From Sapria himalayana (lineage: Eukaryota; Streptophyta; Magnoliopsida; Malpighiales; Rafflesiaceae), in the NCBI GenBank assembly GCA_029783825.1, contig JAREIK010002440.1, forward strand, positions 372,001-436,000: a stretch of DNA of 64,000 nucleotides, read 5' to 3'. Of the stretch, positions 1-12,490 are shown in pieces (position 1 is the stretch's first letter; each line of letters begins with the position of its first letter). The position numbers were made by a program, and so were the translations under genes. Below the pieces are notes generated by a model, which searched no databases, was not told the origin of the DNA, and saw only the letters and a program-made list of their open reading frames with translations.

Positions 1-599
1 ATCACCTTTATCTTTCTTGCCTTGCACTATTGGTCATAACTTGTTGTGTATCATGACATGAATAGTTTGTCACAACAAATAATATTTTCTTCACCTCTAT
101 ATGGTGTCATGACTACAATTCTCTTACCGAAGACTTGAGTGGCAACAACTTTATATTATTCTCTTCCTATTGTTGGTTGCGACATTTATCACTGATTGTT
201 ATTTGATTTTTAGTTCTGCTTTAGATTATTGTTGTAATAAAGTTGTTTTTGTCTTGAAAAATTTGACTTAACCAATTTCCTAGATTTTTGCTATAATTTC
301 ACTTATATTAACTAAAACCTAAAACCACGAGAAGGGTGAATTTTATCTTTCAGCCATAAAATCAATCTTCTAAATATGAAAACATATTGGAAAAATAAAC
401 TAAAACATAGATAACTTTTAAGCTCATCTCATATCATGATTTCTCTCACGCTATGCAATATATCATGGGCTTCATTAATTGATTTAAGATTGATATCAAT
501 TCATAGAAATAATAAATATTAAATTGATGAAGAAAGTTTTTTATTAATTAAAATAAATGACAAGAACAAATGGGTATCATCTTTATATAACTTCTCTAG
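1..599. other. AT-rich stretch without a recognisable gene
   Basis: I see no open coding sequence and no clear element boundary here. Short phrases such as 'catgact' recur and resemble the dispersed R1 repeat further right, but the similarity is too weak to assign. The minus-strand Copia remnant that starts near 600 may continue into this stretch in unrecognisable form. Confidence 0.4.
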
Positions 600-1210
600 A
601 AAAAGTGACGTAAAAATGGATAACAATTACAACCAAAGATCTTGAGAAAATCATATTTTGATTGGTTTTTTATTTTGCAATGCATATAATGTGTTGTTAG
701 AAAGAATAAGAGTGGGATGTCTATTGATAAGAAAAATATTAGTTTGAAAGGAAAAGGCCAAAAAGACAAGAAAGCATGATGATAAGCAAGTAGTGCGAGG
801 CCATTTTCAATATAACCATTCTTTTGTGGAGTATAAGGGCAAGAAATTTTATGTTTGATACCAAGATTATGTAAATATTTTGAGATACACCTAAATTTGC
901 CTCCCCAATCACTTCATTGAGCTTTAATTTTGGAGAAAAGTTATGTTTCAACCATAACTTTGTATTTTGGAGAGAAGTTATGATGTGCAACCATAATTTG
1001 CCTCCCCAATATTTTAGTACCGCTCACAAGAGGTACAAGAGAAGCACCCCAAACACCAGAATGAACAAAATCAAATGGTTTTTGTTGCTCATGAAGATGA
1101 AGTTTTAAAAGCAAATCTACGACTCTTAGCCATTTCATAGCAAGTATGAAATTTATAAATAATCTTAGATGAAATAATAGTATAATACCATCATAAGAAT
1201 TCAAAAGCAT
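600..1210 (-). pseudogene. Copia integrase remnant
   Basis: Fragments across frames read 'FDFVHSGVWGAS' (entry to the integrase core), then 'HKISCPYTPQKNG' near 810-850 (the stretch before the catalytic glutamate), then 'YDFLKIFGCNCYPFLR' near 610-660 (the family's C-terminal 'FGC' motif). Frameshifts separate the pieces, and the segment between the first two is largely deleted. It is a dead integrase. Confidence 0.55.
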
Positions 1211-1463
1211 TGATAAAACTCAAGAAGATGAGTGTCCTAAGTTGTGCCACAAGTAAGACAACTTAGTTTTAGACACTAAAACTTGAACTAATCGAGAATT
1301 TGAAATGCAAAGAGTAAAACTTGACAACAGGGGCTTAATAAGTAGTGTTATGAAAACATAAGAGAAACACTTTCTTTGAACATTTATCATTTACCAAGAA
1401 AAAGTTAGGATGGAATTCAACATAGAAATTGTTATGAAAACATAACTTAATTACACTGATTAA

Positions 1464-1832
1464 TTATTTTAAAATTTCTAGTGTGTACAGAACATGTATG
1501 AGATTTAAAAATCTAGAGTTTGTTGGAATTGAGTTTGTACAATTCATGATCAAGATGACCCTGAATAACACTTTCTTCGAACATTTATCATTTTCTAAGA
1601 AAAAATTTAGAGTGTGTAGGAATTTAAATATTACCAATGTGAGAAATATTAATAGTCTTACCAATGCGGCAATGCCTATCATGACATTTTCATTCCATTG
1701 GAAGGGCATTAGAGAAGACATAGAGCTTAAATCAGATGTTAGGTTGTGTGTTGTTCCCGAATCCATATACCAAGTATCATCAACTACATAGATTGGAGGA
1801 GAAGAAGAGGAACATTCCATCATGGAAGACAT
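1464..1832 (-). pseudogene. Copia protease remnant
   Basis: The peptide contains 'TWYMDSGTTHNLTSDL', the plant Copia aspartic protease signature: W-x-x-DSG-A/T-T-H followed by a polar S/T-D pair. The catalytic D of DSG is kept. The later part has drifted out of frame, and the zinc-knuckle coding region just upstream (near 1900-1942) is in another frame. In an active element the protease would process the Gag-Pol polyprotein inside the virus-like particle. Confidence 0.6.
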
Positions 1833-2179
1833 GAGGCTTGTATTATGAGTTCAAAAGTTAGGAACATATTGATTGGAAGTTAACATGATGATAAGAAATG
1901 AGAGCTTTGTGACCAATTTTCTACAAATTTGGCATTTAGGTCTTTCTTTTGTTGCTTAAAATTCTAACATTGTTGACATTTTCCTTGAACTTGTGGTCCT
2001 CGGAGTTTTCCAAGGATTCCTGCTATAGAACAGGCATTGTGTTGGATGTTTTATATAATGAAATGTCAATTCTACGAGTTATATAATAAGGTCAGGTAGA
2101 AACTTTGAGGGAAAATTATGACAATGTTATTGATTTGTCTTGAAGGGTTTCTTTTTACCAAACACATCAATATTAACTT

Positions 2180-2620
2180 GTCATATTCACATTCAATTGT
2201 TCAACAACATCTTGCCTTTGGAATCTAAGATCAAAGCTTAAAAGAAGACTATGAACCTCCAATATGGTTGGTTGATTAGATCTATCATTGAAAGATTTAC
2301 ACAAAAATTCTACTATGATTTTAAACTTGAAATAGATAGATATAATAATCTTTATTTAAGATTGATTCACCAAAGGAAGCAAGCTTATCTACAATATTCT
2401 TAAAATTTTAAAACATAATCATTAGCAGTGACACTGTCTTACTTGATTGATTGAATTTGTATGCGAAGTGTCATGATATGAGAATGAGATGTTGTAGAAT
2501 TGATTCTCTCAAGAATGTTGTTGATCTCATGAGATATGGTGAGTCTTACTATTCTACTAATCATCCCATTGTGTGACTGAGGAATATAGCCAGTGATCAA
2601 AAATTGAGTTAAGAAAGACA
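2180..2620 (-). pseudogene. Copia gag remnant
   Basis: Minus-strand translation gives fragments such as 'MTLRIQIQSIK' followed, past a stop, by 'VTANDYVLKF'. This resembles the plant Copia gag (UBN2-type) segment in which an RNA-binding helical stretch leads into a 'S-x-x-D/E-Y-x-x-K' motif. At least five in-frame stops interrupt it. Assignment is from motif spacing and its position upstream of the protease remnant, not from an alignment. Confidence 0.45.
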
Positions 2621-2746
2621 ATAATTAAAAAAAAAGTATTCATTATCGAAATCCTATAATCATGAAAAAAGAACAGGGGGACCAAAAATATTTATTAGTA
2701 AGTTTGGCACTTATATTTTGAATCATTATTAGTATTATAATATATT

Positions 2747-3784
2747 AATATATTTATATATTTATAAAATTATTTATTTATATATGTATATAATTATATA
2801 TTTATATATTTATATACTTGTATATTTGTATATCATTTATATCTATATATTTGTATATTTGTATATTTGTATATTTGTATATTTGTATATTTTATACTTG
2901 TATATTTGTATATTTGTATGTTTGTATATTTGTATATTTGTATATTTGTATATTTGTATATTTGTTTATTTGTGTATTCATGTATACATGTATTCATGTA
3001 TATGTATTAATGTATTAATGTATTCATGTATTCATGTTCGTGTATTCATGTATTAATGTATTCATGTTCATGTATTCATGTATTCATATATTTATATATT
3101 TATGAATTTATGAATTTATATATTTATGTATTTATATATTTATATATTTATGTATTTATATATTTATGTATTTATATATTTATGTATTTATATATTTATG
3201 TATTTATATATTTATATATTTATGTATTTATCTATTTGTGTATTTGTGTATTTATGTATTTGTGTATTTATGTATTTATGTATTTATGTATTTGTGTATT
3301 TGTGTATTTGCGTATTTGTGTATTTGTGTATTTGTGTATTTGAGTATTTGTGTATTTGTGTATTTGAGTATTTGTGTATTTGTGTATTTGTGTATTTTTG
3401 TATTTATATATTTGTGTATTTATGTATTTGTGTATTTGTGTATTTATGTATTTATGTATTTATGTATTTATGTATTTATGTATTTATGTATTTTTGTATT
3501 TATGTATTTATGTATTTATGTATTTATGTATTTATGTATTTGTGTATTTATGTATTTATGTATTCGTGTATTAGTGTATTCGTGTATTCGTGTATTTGTG
3601 TATTTGTGTATTCATGTATTTGTGTATTTATGTATATATGTATTTATGTATTTATGTATTTATGCATTTATGAATTTATGTATTTATGTATTTATGTATA
3701 TATGTATTTATGTATATATGTATTTATGTATTTATGCATTTATGAATTTATGTATTTATGTATTTATTTATCTATGTATTTATG

Positions 3785-3833
<49 letters not shown>

Positions 3834-4496
3834 TTATTTATTTATTTGTCTTTATGTATTTATGTATTTATGTATTTAATTTTTATTTATTTATACATTT
3901 ATGTATTTATATATTTATATATCTATATATTTATATATTAAAATATTTATATATTTATATATTTATATATTTATATATTTATGTATTTATATATTTATAT
4001 ATTTATATATTTATGTATTTATGTATTTATGTATTTATGTATTTATATATTTATGTATTTATGTATTTATGTATTTATGTATTTATGTATTTATGTATTT
4101 ATGTATTTATGTATTTATGTATTTATGTATTTATGTATTTATGTATTTATGTATTTATGTATTTATGTATTTATGTATTTATGTATTTATGTATTTATGT
4201 ATTTATGTATTTATGTATTTATGTATTTATGTATTTATGTATTTATGTATTTATATATTTATATATTTATATATTTATATATTTATATATTTATATATTT
4301 ATATATTTATATATTTATATATTTATATATTTATATATATATTTATATATTTGTATATTTGTGTGTGTGTGTGTGTGTGTATCTATATATATATATATAT
4401 TTAAATATAAATATAAATATAAATAAATAAATAAATAAATAAATATAAATATATATATATATTATTTATTTATTTATTTATATTTATATATATTTA
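2747..4496. repeat. Long array of 8-bp tandem repeats (TATTTATG and variants)
   Basis: About 1.75 kb is built from octamers. Blocks of variants follow one another: TATTTGTA (about 2815-2970), TATTCATG-like (2970-3085), TATTTATA (3086-3230), TATTTGTG (3230-3420), TATTTATG (3420-3560 and 3620-3785), a TA run (3787-3830), then 25 consecutive identical TATTTATG units at 4051-4250. Short TATTTATA, TG, TA and AAAT runs end it. Since 8 is not a multiple of 3, three units give a 24-bp cycle with no stop on the plus strand. The long 'MYLCIYVF'-type reading frames are therefore a by-product of the repeat. Confidence 0.95.
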
Positions 4497-4959
4497 TGTT
4501 TTCCAAAACACAAAAAATATCACTCATGATACCTCCTTATATAGTCATATAATGTTAAATGTCGGTGTTTTCTTCGTTTCTTATTACTTTATTAACTTTT
4601 TTTTCATAGCTTCTATGTTGGCTTCGAAAATGATTATTCTTATTTACCTAATAATTGTCAATTCTTCCCTTTTATCTCTTCTTCAAGCTTTTTTCAATGC
4701 CTAATAATTTCATGGGGAACACCCTCGAACATAATTAATAACTATCCTTGTCTATTAGGACTCCTTTAGCTCGGTATAATAATAAAATCATGGAAGGATA
4801 AATTATTTGGATATAAAATTTATTTTCTTGATAAATAATAATGAACTTCTTAAGTATTTTTTAACATTAAATCTTCAAGTAATCAAGAGGTCATAAATCA
4901 TAATTGTCTTATCTTGTGGTTAGTTGAGACCTAAAGTGTCATCTGCAAAAAAGAGAAAA
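4497..4959. other. AT-rich spacer, nothing recognised
   Basis: No gene, terminal inverted repeat or LTR edge was recognised. It lies between the 8-bp array and a decayed retrotransposon ORF on the minus strand. Confidence 0.4.
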
Positions 4960-5690
4960 ATAAAATATAATTACACTTTACTCATCACTCAGAGTTCTTT
5001 ATGCATCAAATATCCATATATACAATTTTGAAGTTATTCTCCATTCTTTTTTTTTCCATTTATCAATGCATTCTTGATTACATTGAAGTTGGGTTCTATT
5101 TGTAGGGATTCAAAGGCTGTACTATCCATAGCTCTTTGCAATTCTAGTAAATTGTTAATAATTTTTCTCATGTTATATTTCTTTTGTTACCTATCTTCTA
5201 GATTGACATAAAATTCTTTTATAACAAAAGCATTCTCCCTTTCTCTATGTGCACAAATAAAGTGTAATCTTTATTTTCTATGATCTGCATGAAACGGGAA
5301 TAAATTTCATAAAACCCTACTCTGCTATAAAGCTCTTTTTGTGATAATGAAAGTCATCCATTTTTTGTTGGTCTTCATCAAAAAATTTTCCATAAGCACC
5401 ATGACTTTTTGCAAAACTTGGTGGTGCTCAACTATGATCTATTACATTTAACCTTGCTTCTCATCTCTATAGTGCTGCTCATCCCTTGTAATTTTGAACA
5501 CATTATTTTTTCATGATGGTGCTTAAATATTAGGATGTTTGGATTTAAAATTGATTCAATCGGAAGAGGAAGAAAATGTGGGGCTTTTATGGTTTTTCTC
5601 TTTGCTAGTTTGATTAAATAGTCACTCAAAGTCACGACTTTGCATGTTTTATAAATTACTTTTCTTTGGAAAGTCATAGTGGCCATGTCT
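4960..5690 (-). pseudogene. Remnant of a plant retrotransposon ORF (gag/PMD-like), minus strand
   Basis: Minus-strand fragments include 'KFFDEDQQKMDDF' (near 5340-5390) and 'AFVIKEFYVNLEDR' (near 5195-5240). They resemble the domain often annotated 'putative plant transposon protein', which has an F-x-D-E-x-x-x-x-x-D/Y entry and a 'V-x-E-F-Y-A-N-L' motif. Frames change several times and stops are frequent. The nearby text at 4960-5060 is similar to 37440-37560, where a second remnant of the same ORF sits. The R1 repeat begins upstream of it in the minus-strand sense (above 5890). Function in the source element is not known to me. Confidence 0.35.
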
Positions 5691-5889
5691 TTATTCTGAA
5701 TTGGCCAAAATCACAAATAGATTTTATTATGCAATCCATTTGTTTTATGGGCGGATGGGGTTTTATTATATATCAACATCTAGGCATGATGCATACATAA
5801 AAAAGAGGCCGAATGTCAAATGATAGCTAATGAAATGATAATGGAAGATATGACTTTGACAACAATTCTAAATGTTTATTTGTTGTTCA

Positions 5890-8230
5890 ATTTACCAATT
5901 ATTTTAGTATATTTTGATAGTTGATAATTATATGTAGATATGAAAAAATGATTAATATATATTGATTTCATGTTCTTTGATGTTTTTGGAGAACTTTGAT
6001 GAATAGTCATCAAATTAATGTATTTGTAGAGATGTTAAGTAGAGAAGGTAGATCCAAAAGTCTCACATAGTTTTGATATCTATTCTTACCCAAAACTCTA
6101 CGTAAATAGTTGGTTGAAATTCTTGTAGGCCATGACCCTACTAACTTGTTAACATAATTTTTCAACTATGAAATATATTTTCAATGACTATGATATTATT
6201 ATGGAGTCATAGCCATAATTAGCTCATAATATTTTACCAGTCATGACATTAATTCTTTGTCATAATAACCAAGTATCATATTGGTGCTCAAAGTCACAAC
6301 CAATTTCATAGAGCCATGAATATATTTTTATATGGCTAGGTAGCTTCAAGTCGGGGTCATAATAGTTTTATAAAACCATGAATTTTGAACTATAAAAAAT
6401 TTGCAGAGCCATAAGTATTCATGCCAAAGCTATGATAATTATTCAATATTTTGACTTTGGAACACTAAATATTCATCAAAACCATGACCATTTCCAAGGC
6501 TTCAACTCTTTTCTTCACTAGAAGGTATGATCATGACTTGTATTTACATACTAAGTACAAATATAATGGCATCCTAATAGAACTATGATAGTATGTTATA
6601 TGAGAGAAGAAAAATCTAATGTTTTGGCCATTCAAAATGATGTGGACACTTAAGAAGAGAGATGAAGAATTATTTTTGTGGCATAGCTAGTTCTAACTAC
6701 CATGGCCACATACATATCAAGAAATACTAATGGCCAATTCCATGACCTCAACACAACGTTGTGACTATATAACCATATTGTAAGCCATCTCGATTTTGTG
6801 GCTACTTCATAGCACAATGACCATCTATCGACTACAAATAATGAAGGCATGAAGCCATGACTATTTTACAATGCCACGACTTTGTGTTATAGAGAGATTA
6901 GACCTAATTCATGGTCATTGCCAATGTCGTGATTTTATGTTATAAAAATAATAAAGATATTGAATAAAGGCATGAATATTTTCTTGAGTTAAAACATCAA
7001 GTTAAATATATGAAGAATGAAGTTGCAACTTTCATCTGAAAGGCATGACTTATTACTTAGAATTATGCAAAGTTGCTCGAGTATAAATGTGGAAACTAGA
7101 TGATTTTGAGAGATCTCTCTATTTCTTCTTATTCTTCCTCGCACAACCAATTTCAAATAAGAGTAAATTTCACACTCCCTAGGAGTTCCACAAGCATGTA
7201 AGAGATACATGATTTATACCAATCCCTAGAGTTGGGGAGCATAACTCTCAAACTACTATCTTCTAGGGATAGATTTGAAAATTCTAATGAAATTAGATAA
7301 ACCTACATGTTGAACATCAAAATTTGAGTATTTTAATTGCCATGAGTAAGATGCTTATGAAACCAAAAGTATGAACACTTTTACATACCAATCCATTATA
7401 CGCATATTAGAGAGATTGGTTGTCAATTAGGATGGATGTTAAAAATAATAGTCTTCTAAGGGATTCACATTTAGTATTTGAGTAACATTGTTACCAAGAA
7501 ATATGGTGATAGATAATCCACAAGATGTGTGAGTGCATTGTGACCTACAAGTTAGTGATCACTCATGTGAACTATTTTTACTTATATGGTTCTCACCAAT
7601 GAAACTCGAAAGAAGTATATTTTAATTCTGCAAGTATGATACTTATAAATTTGAAAGTGAAAACATTTACAAACTATTCTAATTATTAGTCTATTTGCTA
7701 ATGAAGACTAGTGAATAAAAGTGTGCATACAAAGAAACTATCAAGGACAATTAATGAAGTTGTCTAAAAGGTATGAGATTATCAATGACCCTCATGAAAT
7801 AATGCCTTATTGTCTTGGTGGTGATGTATCATGGGAATAACTATGAAATCACCATTGGGAAAGGCTCAATGGTAACAACCAATCTTGTATGTCATTAGGG
7901 CAAGTGATCATTGCACAACACCCCAAGTCCCCAACATTCATTATGTATCCAATATAATATATATCAAATGACTTAACGACATCACATAATTAAAATAAAT
8001 GAACCTATGACCTAAGATTATTTAACAATCTGAGTATATACTATATTGAAAATGGGTTTTCTTTTGTTGAATATCCAAACTACTAATATAATTTATATGA
8101 GATTGATATCTAAATAAAAATTCATTATACTACTTGTATGACCCATGTATTTATGGATCTAAATTCATAAGATACAACTAATTAAATTATGCAGAGTAAC
8201 AAAGTCATAACAAGGATTTAAAAGAAAGAG
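5890..8230 (+). repeat. Dispersed repeat R1, copy 1
   Basis: This ~2.3 kb segment matches 8310-10910 along its length, for example the 'accaacttgttaa'-type phrase at 6140/8580, the 'catgacc' clusters, and the stretch with 'gtatgatacttata' at 7640. The copies are diverged and contain small indels. Inside is a degenerate short motif built on 'catgactttgtgttata' (for example near 6880 and 6930). There is no coding sequence. In length and in lying next to a decayed retrotransposon ORF it could be an old LTR, but I cannot see defined ends. Confidence 0.6.
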
Positions 8231-8309
8231 AAAAAGAAATAGAGGCAATACAAAAGTCATAACTTTGATCAGTGCCATGACCTTGGAGATATAGAAGCTA
8301 ATGAAAGAT

Positions 8310-10910
8310 GCCAAGAAAAATTATTTTGTATTTAAAATACTGAATATTTTTATGTATTTTGAAAGTCTATATTGATAAGTAGATGTGAAAATGGAGCTAA
8401 AATCTAATGATTTCATGGCTTTGCTATTTTGTAGAGTTTTGATGAATAATCATGAAATTAATAGGTTTTTGTATGTATTTAGTAGATGTGATAGTTCATT
8501 GAGTTTTGCATAGTTTTCATGTCCATTATTAGCCAGAACTCTACCTAATATGTTGGGAAAATTCTTATATATTATGACTATACCAACTTGTTAATATAAT
8601 CTTTATAATGTGTGATACATTCTCGATGGATGCAATATTATTATGGAGTCGTGTCATACTTAGCTCAAAACATTAAATGCCTAAAACATTAATTATTAGT
8701 CCCATCAACCAAGTACCCCACTTGTGCTCGAGGTAGTAGCCAATTTCATAATATCATGACTTTAGCTTTATATGGACAAATAGTCTCAAGTCAGAGTTAT
8801 GACTTTTTTATATGACCATAACTTTTGAGCTACATAAAATTATAGAGCTATAACTACTCATGTCAAAGTCATGATAATTATTTAAAATAATAACTTTTGA
8901 GTACTAATTATTATAGATGACATTACATGAGTATGACTATTTCGAAGGCTATAACTCTTTTTCTTATATGAAGGCATAACCATGACTTGTATGCTCAAGA
9001 TAAGTGTCAATGCCTTGACATCCTTACAACTCTGCTATAAAATGATATATGAGAGAATAAAAGAAAGTGCCATGAACACTCACAATGCATGGGCACTTAA
9101 TATATAAAAAGAGTAACTTTTGCACCATATCTATTTTTCAATGCCACAATCATATAAATCTCAAGAAAAACCAATGGCCAACACCATGGCCTCTACACAA
9201 TGATATGGATATAAAAAGAATATGAGAAGCTATATTATCTTCTCAATGTTGCAGCCCATTATGGACTAGAAATGGACAATTGCATCGAACTGTGGCTATT
9301 TTACAGTGCCATGACTTTGTGTCACAAAAATATTAGACCCAAGTCATGGTCATCACCAATACCATGACAATGTGTTATAAAAAGATCAAGATATAGAATA
9401 GAGTAATAACTATTTTCTAGAATTGTGAATTCAAGTAGAATAGATGAAGGCTGATGTGATAACTTTCTTCTAGAAGCCATGACTTTATAATTAGAGTAAT
9501 GCAAGGTCACCCAAGAATAAAAGTAGAAGATAAAAAAGTTTTGACAACTCTTTCATTTCCTCTTCTTTTCTCTCATGCAACAAGCAAAGCCATAGTAACT
9601 ATCAAACCCTCAGAGTAAATTTTACACTCTTTAGGGGAGCAAGGGATGCATCATTTATACTAATCCCTATAGCTATGGAGCATAAATCTCAAACCCCTCT
9701 TCACTATGGATGGATTCAAAATTTATATCAAACTAATTCGAGATATGTGATGTAATTGAATTTATTTATAAATGAATGAATAACTTGATTTATTTTATGT
9801 ATGAATATTGATTGATGGTTATTAAATAGAATTTAAATTAGGTTTTTGACTATTGATAATTTGTATGAGATTATCATGGTGAAAAATCATAGGTAAACAA
9901 TGAGGCTCACTCATGCATATTATACGAGAGAAGTGACAACCATTCTAACTGAGATGTATGAGATAAACCTATACATTCAAAACCAAGATTTAGGAATATT
10001 AATCAATGAGTATGGTGCTTATAAAGCTAAAAGTTTTATATTTTTATATACCAATCCATTGTACAAATATGAAATGAAATGGTTATCAATTAGATGAATA
10101 TTATATAGAATATTTTTTCTAGAAATTCAGCTTTAATTTAGTGTGAGAGCCACATCATTACCAAGGAGGATAGTGACATTTAATCTTCAAGATATGCATG
10201 AGTGTGTGGTGACTCATAGGTGATGATAGCTTTTGTAAGCTACTTTTACTTGTATGATTTCCACTGGTAAAACTTGAGAGAAATTTATGTTAATTATGTG
10301 AGTATATGACACTTAGAAGATAAAATTACAATTTTTTACAAACTATATAAATCTATGGTCTTAATGAAATTTGAAACTAAAAAATAAGAGTATGCATACA
10401 AAGTAACTATCAAGGATAATTAATAAAGATGACTAAAAGATACAAGATTATGAATGACTCTCAAGTAGATATGAATTATTATTTCATTTGTGACATACCG
10501 AATGGATAGCAATGAGTTGACCACTATTAAGATGGGCTCAATGATGATAGCTAACTTGTATTATTTTAGAACAATAAGTTATTGCACAATACACAAACTT
10601 TCATTATGTGTCAAACATAATATAAGTCAACTGATCAAATGGAAAAATATAGATTAAATAAATAAACCACGAACCTAAGATTTCCCAATAATTTGAGTAT
10701 CATTTTATTAAACATCTCATTGTTGAATAATCAAAGTACTAATATAATCCATGTGAGATTAATATCTAGATAAAATTTAATTTTACTATTTGTATGACCC
10801 ATGCACTTATCGCTATGAGTTAATGAGATATTATCATTAAGATGTTTTTGGAACATCACATAAATAATAAAATTAGGCAATATAATAAATTCATAATGAG
10901 TTTTTAGAAA
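8310..10910 (+). repeat. Dispersed repeat R1, copy 2
   Basis: Second direct copy of R1, following copy 1 after about 80 bp. The correspondence runs from the 'tttgatgaataatcatgaaat' region (8450; compare 5997) to the 'tgtatgacccatg' phrase (10790; compare 8137). Plus-strand peptide frames here are short and unlike any protein I know. The arrangement is either a true tandem duplication or two adjacent insertions. Confidence 0.6.
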
Positions 10911-11600
10911 TATTATCGGAGAGTGTTTAGTTTACTTAGACAAGTGAGTTGATGTAATTATTCTTATAAAAGGAAAATTGTTTTTTAGTAGTTTAGATAA
11001 TGTTAATTTTGATAAATATTTATAAATATAAAAGCTAAAATCTGCTAGCTTTCTTGAACAAGGTTAATTATCTTTTGGTTTTTTTGCATTTTTTCTTTTC
11101 TTTATTTCCATCAACCAATATATAAAATCAAAATGTCTAGCAAATATTTCCAATACTTCATAAAAATTATCTAAAAGAAAATCGAAAGGAAAATGAAACA
11201 TGCAAAAGATATCTTGGGAAAATTATACCAGAAATGAGCAGTAACAACTACAAACTATAATTACAATGAGACTTATTATGCTCAATGATGTTACTTCAAT
11301 TATGAACCTTATGATAACCATTATCAACCCTATTATTAGTAGAAAAAGAGATTTGATGATTGGGATATGAAAGCCATGAGGAAAAAATATATTATGTAAA
11401 ACAATAATCTTCAAGAATTTGTTAGATAGTTGAACTTGATGAATTACCAAAAGAATTAAGAAGAGACAACACTCTTGAATAAGAAAAAATGAGATAACAG
11501 AGAGAGAGAGAGAGAGAGAAAGAGATAGAAAGTCGTGAATTGGTTTAAGTTTGAAAATAGTACTATATTAAAAATCTCTATTGCTAATGCAAATATGGTT
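10911..11600. other. AT-rich spacer with a short GA run
   Basis: No gene is recognised. A (GA)n run of about 20 bp lies near 11499-11519. Confidence 0.4.
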
Positions 11601-11604
11601 ACAC

Positions 11605-12490
11605 TTGAAAATTTAAATAAAGAAATCAAAGATACAACCTCAATTATTTAAAGAAAAAAGGAAGAAACAAATGGTGTAACTTATATGAAAAATATAGAGA
11701 TAATTATGGTAAAAAAACTTTAAAAAGAAATTGAAAACACAACCTCAATTGTTCAAGAAGAAGAAGCTAAAGCTAGAGGTGTCAAATGAGATCAACCATG
11801 CCATCACGACCATTTATTAGGTCCATCCAGGCCATCGCGCCATACCAAGCATGATATAGTATATATTATGGGCTGTGCCATGCCTACATTATTCTAAAAA
11901 GGGGTAGATAAGCTTGACCCATCGGCACAACTTTTGGGAAGGTCATGCTGGATCATGCCAAGTTGGGTTAGGCATAGCCAGACTAACCTGGTTCATTCTA
12001 GGCTAGCTTAGGTCAAGCCAAACTAGCCTGGTTCATTCCTAACTACCCTAGGTTAGGACTAGGCTAGCTAGTTTGGCCAACATGGCTAAAACTAGCCTAC
12101 GTAAGCCATCATGATGGGTTGTGCCATGTCATGCCTTTTGTGCCAAATAAATTTGCCCAACATGGCATGCAACACTTTAAGGCATGATTTTCAACCATAC
12201 CATGCTAGGCATGATTAAACTATGTCATGTCATGGGTCATGCCTAGGGTGCCCAACCTAGTTGACATCTCTAACCAAAGCAAATGATGAAACGTCCAAGG
12301 CTAATAAATGGATAATAGTGATTGAAAAATTTGAATAAGAAATCTAAGATATGATCTTAACAATCCAAGAAAATGATGAAGTGAATCATGTAGTCCCCAT
12401 AGCTAGTGTAAAAAAAATTATGGTAAAAAATTTTGAAGAGGAACTCAAAGGTACAGCCTTAATTATTCAAGAAAAATAAGCTAAAGTGGA
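11605..12490 (+). repeat. Decayed coding-like tract with four related ~65-bp units
   Basis: Four segments near 11605-11670, 11708-11773, 12320-12385 and 12423-12488 share a pattern that translates roughly as 'ENFxKEIKDTTSIIQEKEAK', with stops. They look like repeats of an acidic/lysine-rich, probably helical protein segment, as seen in some retrotransposon gag or extra ORFs. A small hAT element (11774-12272) interrupts the second unit. I do not recognise the parent protein. Confidence 0.4.
11774..12272. mobile_element. Non-autonomous hAT element (499 bp)
   Basis: It starts with tagaggtgtcaaatgag and ends with ttgacatctcta, inverted versions of the ends of the complete hAT at 59473. The 8-bp flanks are gctaaagc (11766-11773) and accaaagc (12273-12280), 6 of 8 matching, so an old target duplication. 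The interior is less AT-rich than its surroundings and full of 'gccatgc' and 'ggctagc' phrases. It codes for nothing and depends on a transposase supplied elsewhere. Confidence 0.75.

Larger units (their letters stand above)
600..2620 (-). mobile_element. Decayed Ty1/copia retrotransposon, antisense, no LTRs seen
   Basis: On the minus strand the Copia order gag, protease, integrase reads from high to low coordinates: gag-like peptide near 2200-2620, a damaged CCHC knuckle near 1900-1942, protease with DSG near 1755-1763, GAG-pre-integrase region near 1000-1210, and integrase core and C-terminal part near 600-990. Every segment has stops and frame changes. Reverse transcriptase and RNase H were not found, and no flanking LTR pair is visible. 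The adjoining 8-bp array starts about 130 bp beyond the gag end. It is an old, non-functional insertion. Confidence 0.65.

Noticed and set aside
4051..4250. CRISPR-like or satellite centromere array
   Set aside because: Units are 8 bp without spacers, far too short for either. It is a microsatellite/minisatellite-type array in a plant genome.
2784..4430. Several long plus-strand reading frames (up to 271 residues) of Y, L, C, I, V, F and M
   Set aside because: They arise because the 8-bp repeat has no stop in any plus frame over its 24-bp cycle. Three frames are open at once and no start context, domain or codon bias supports a gene.
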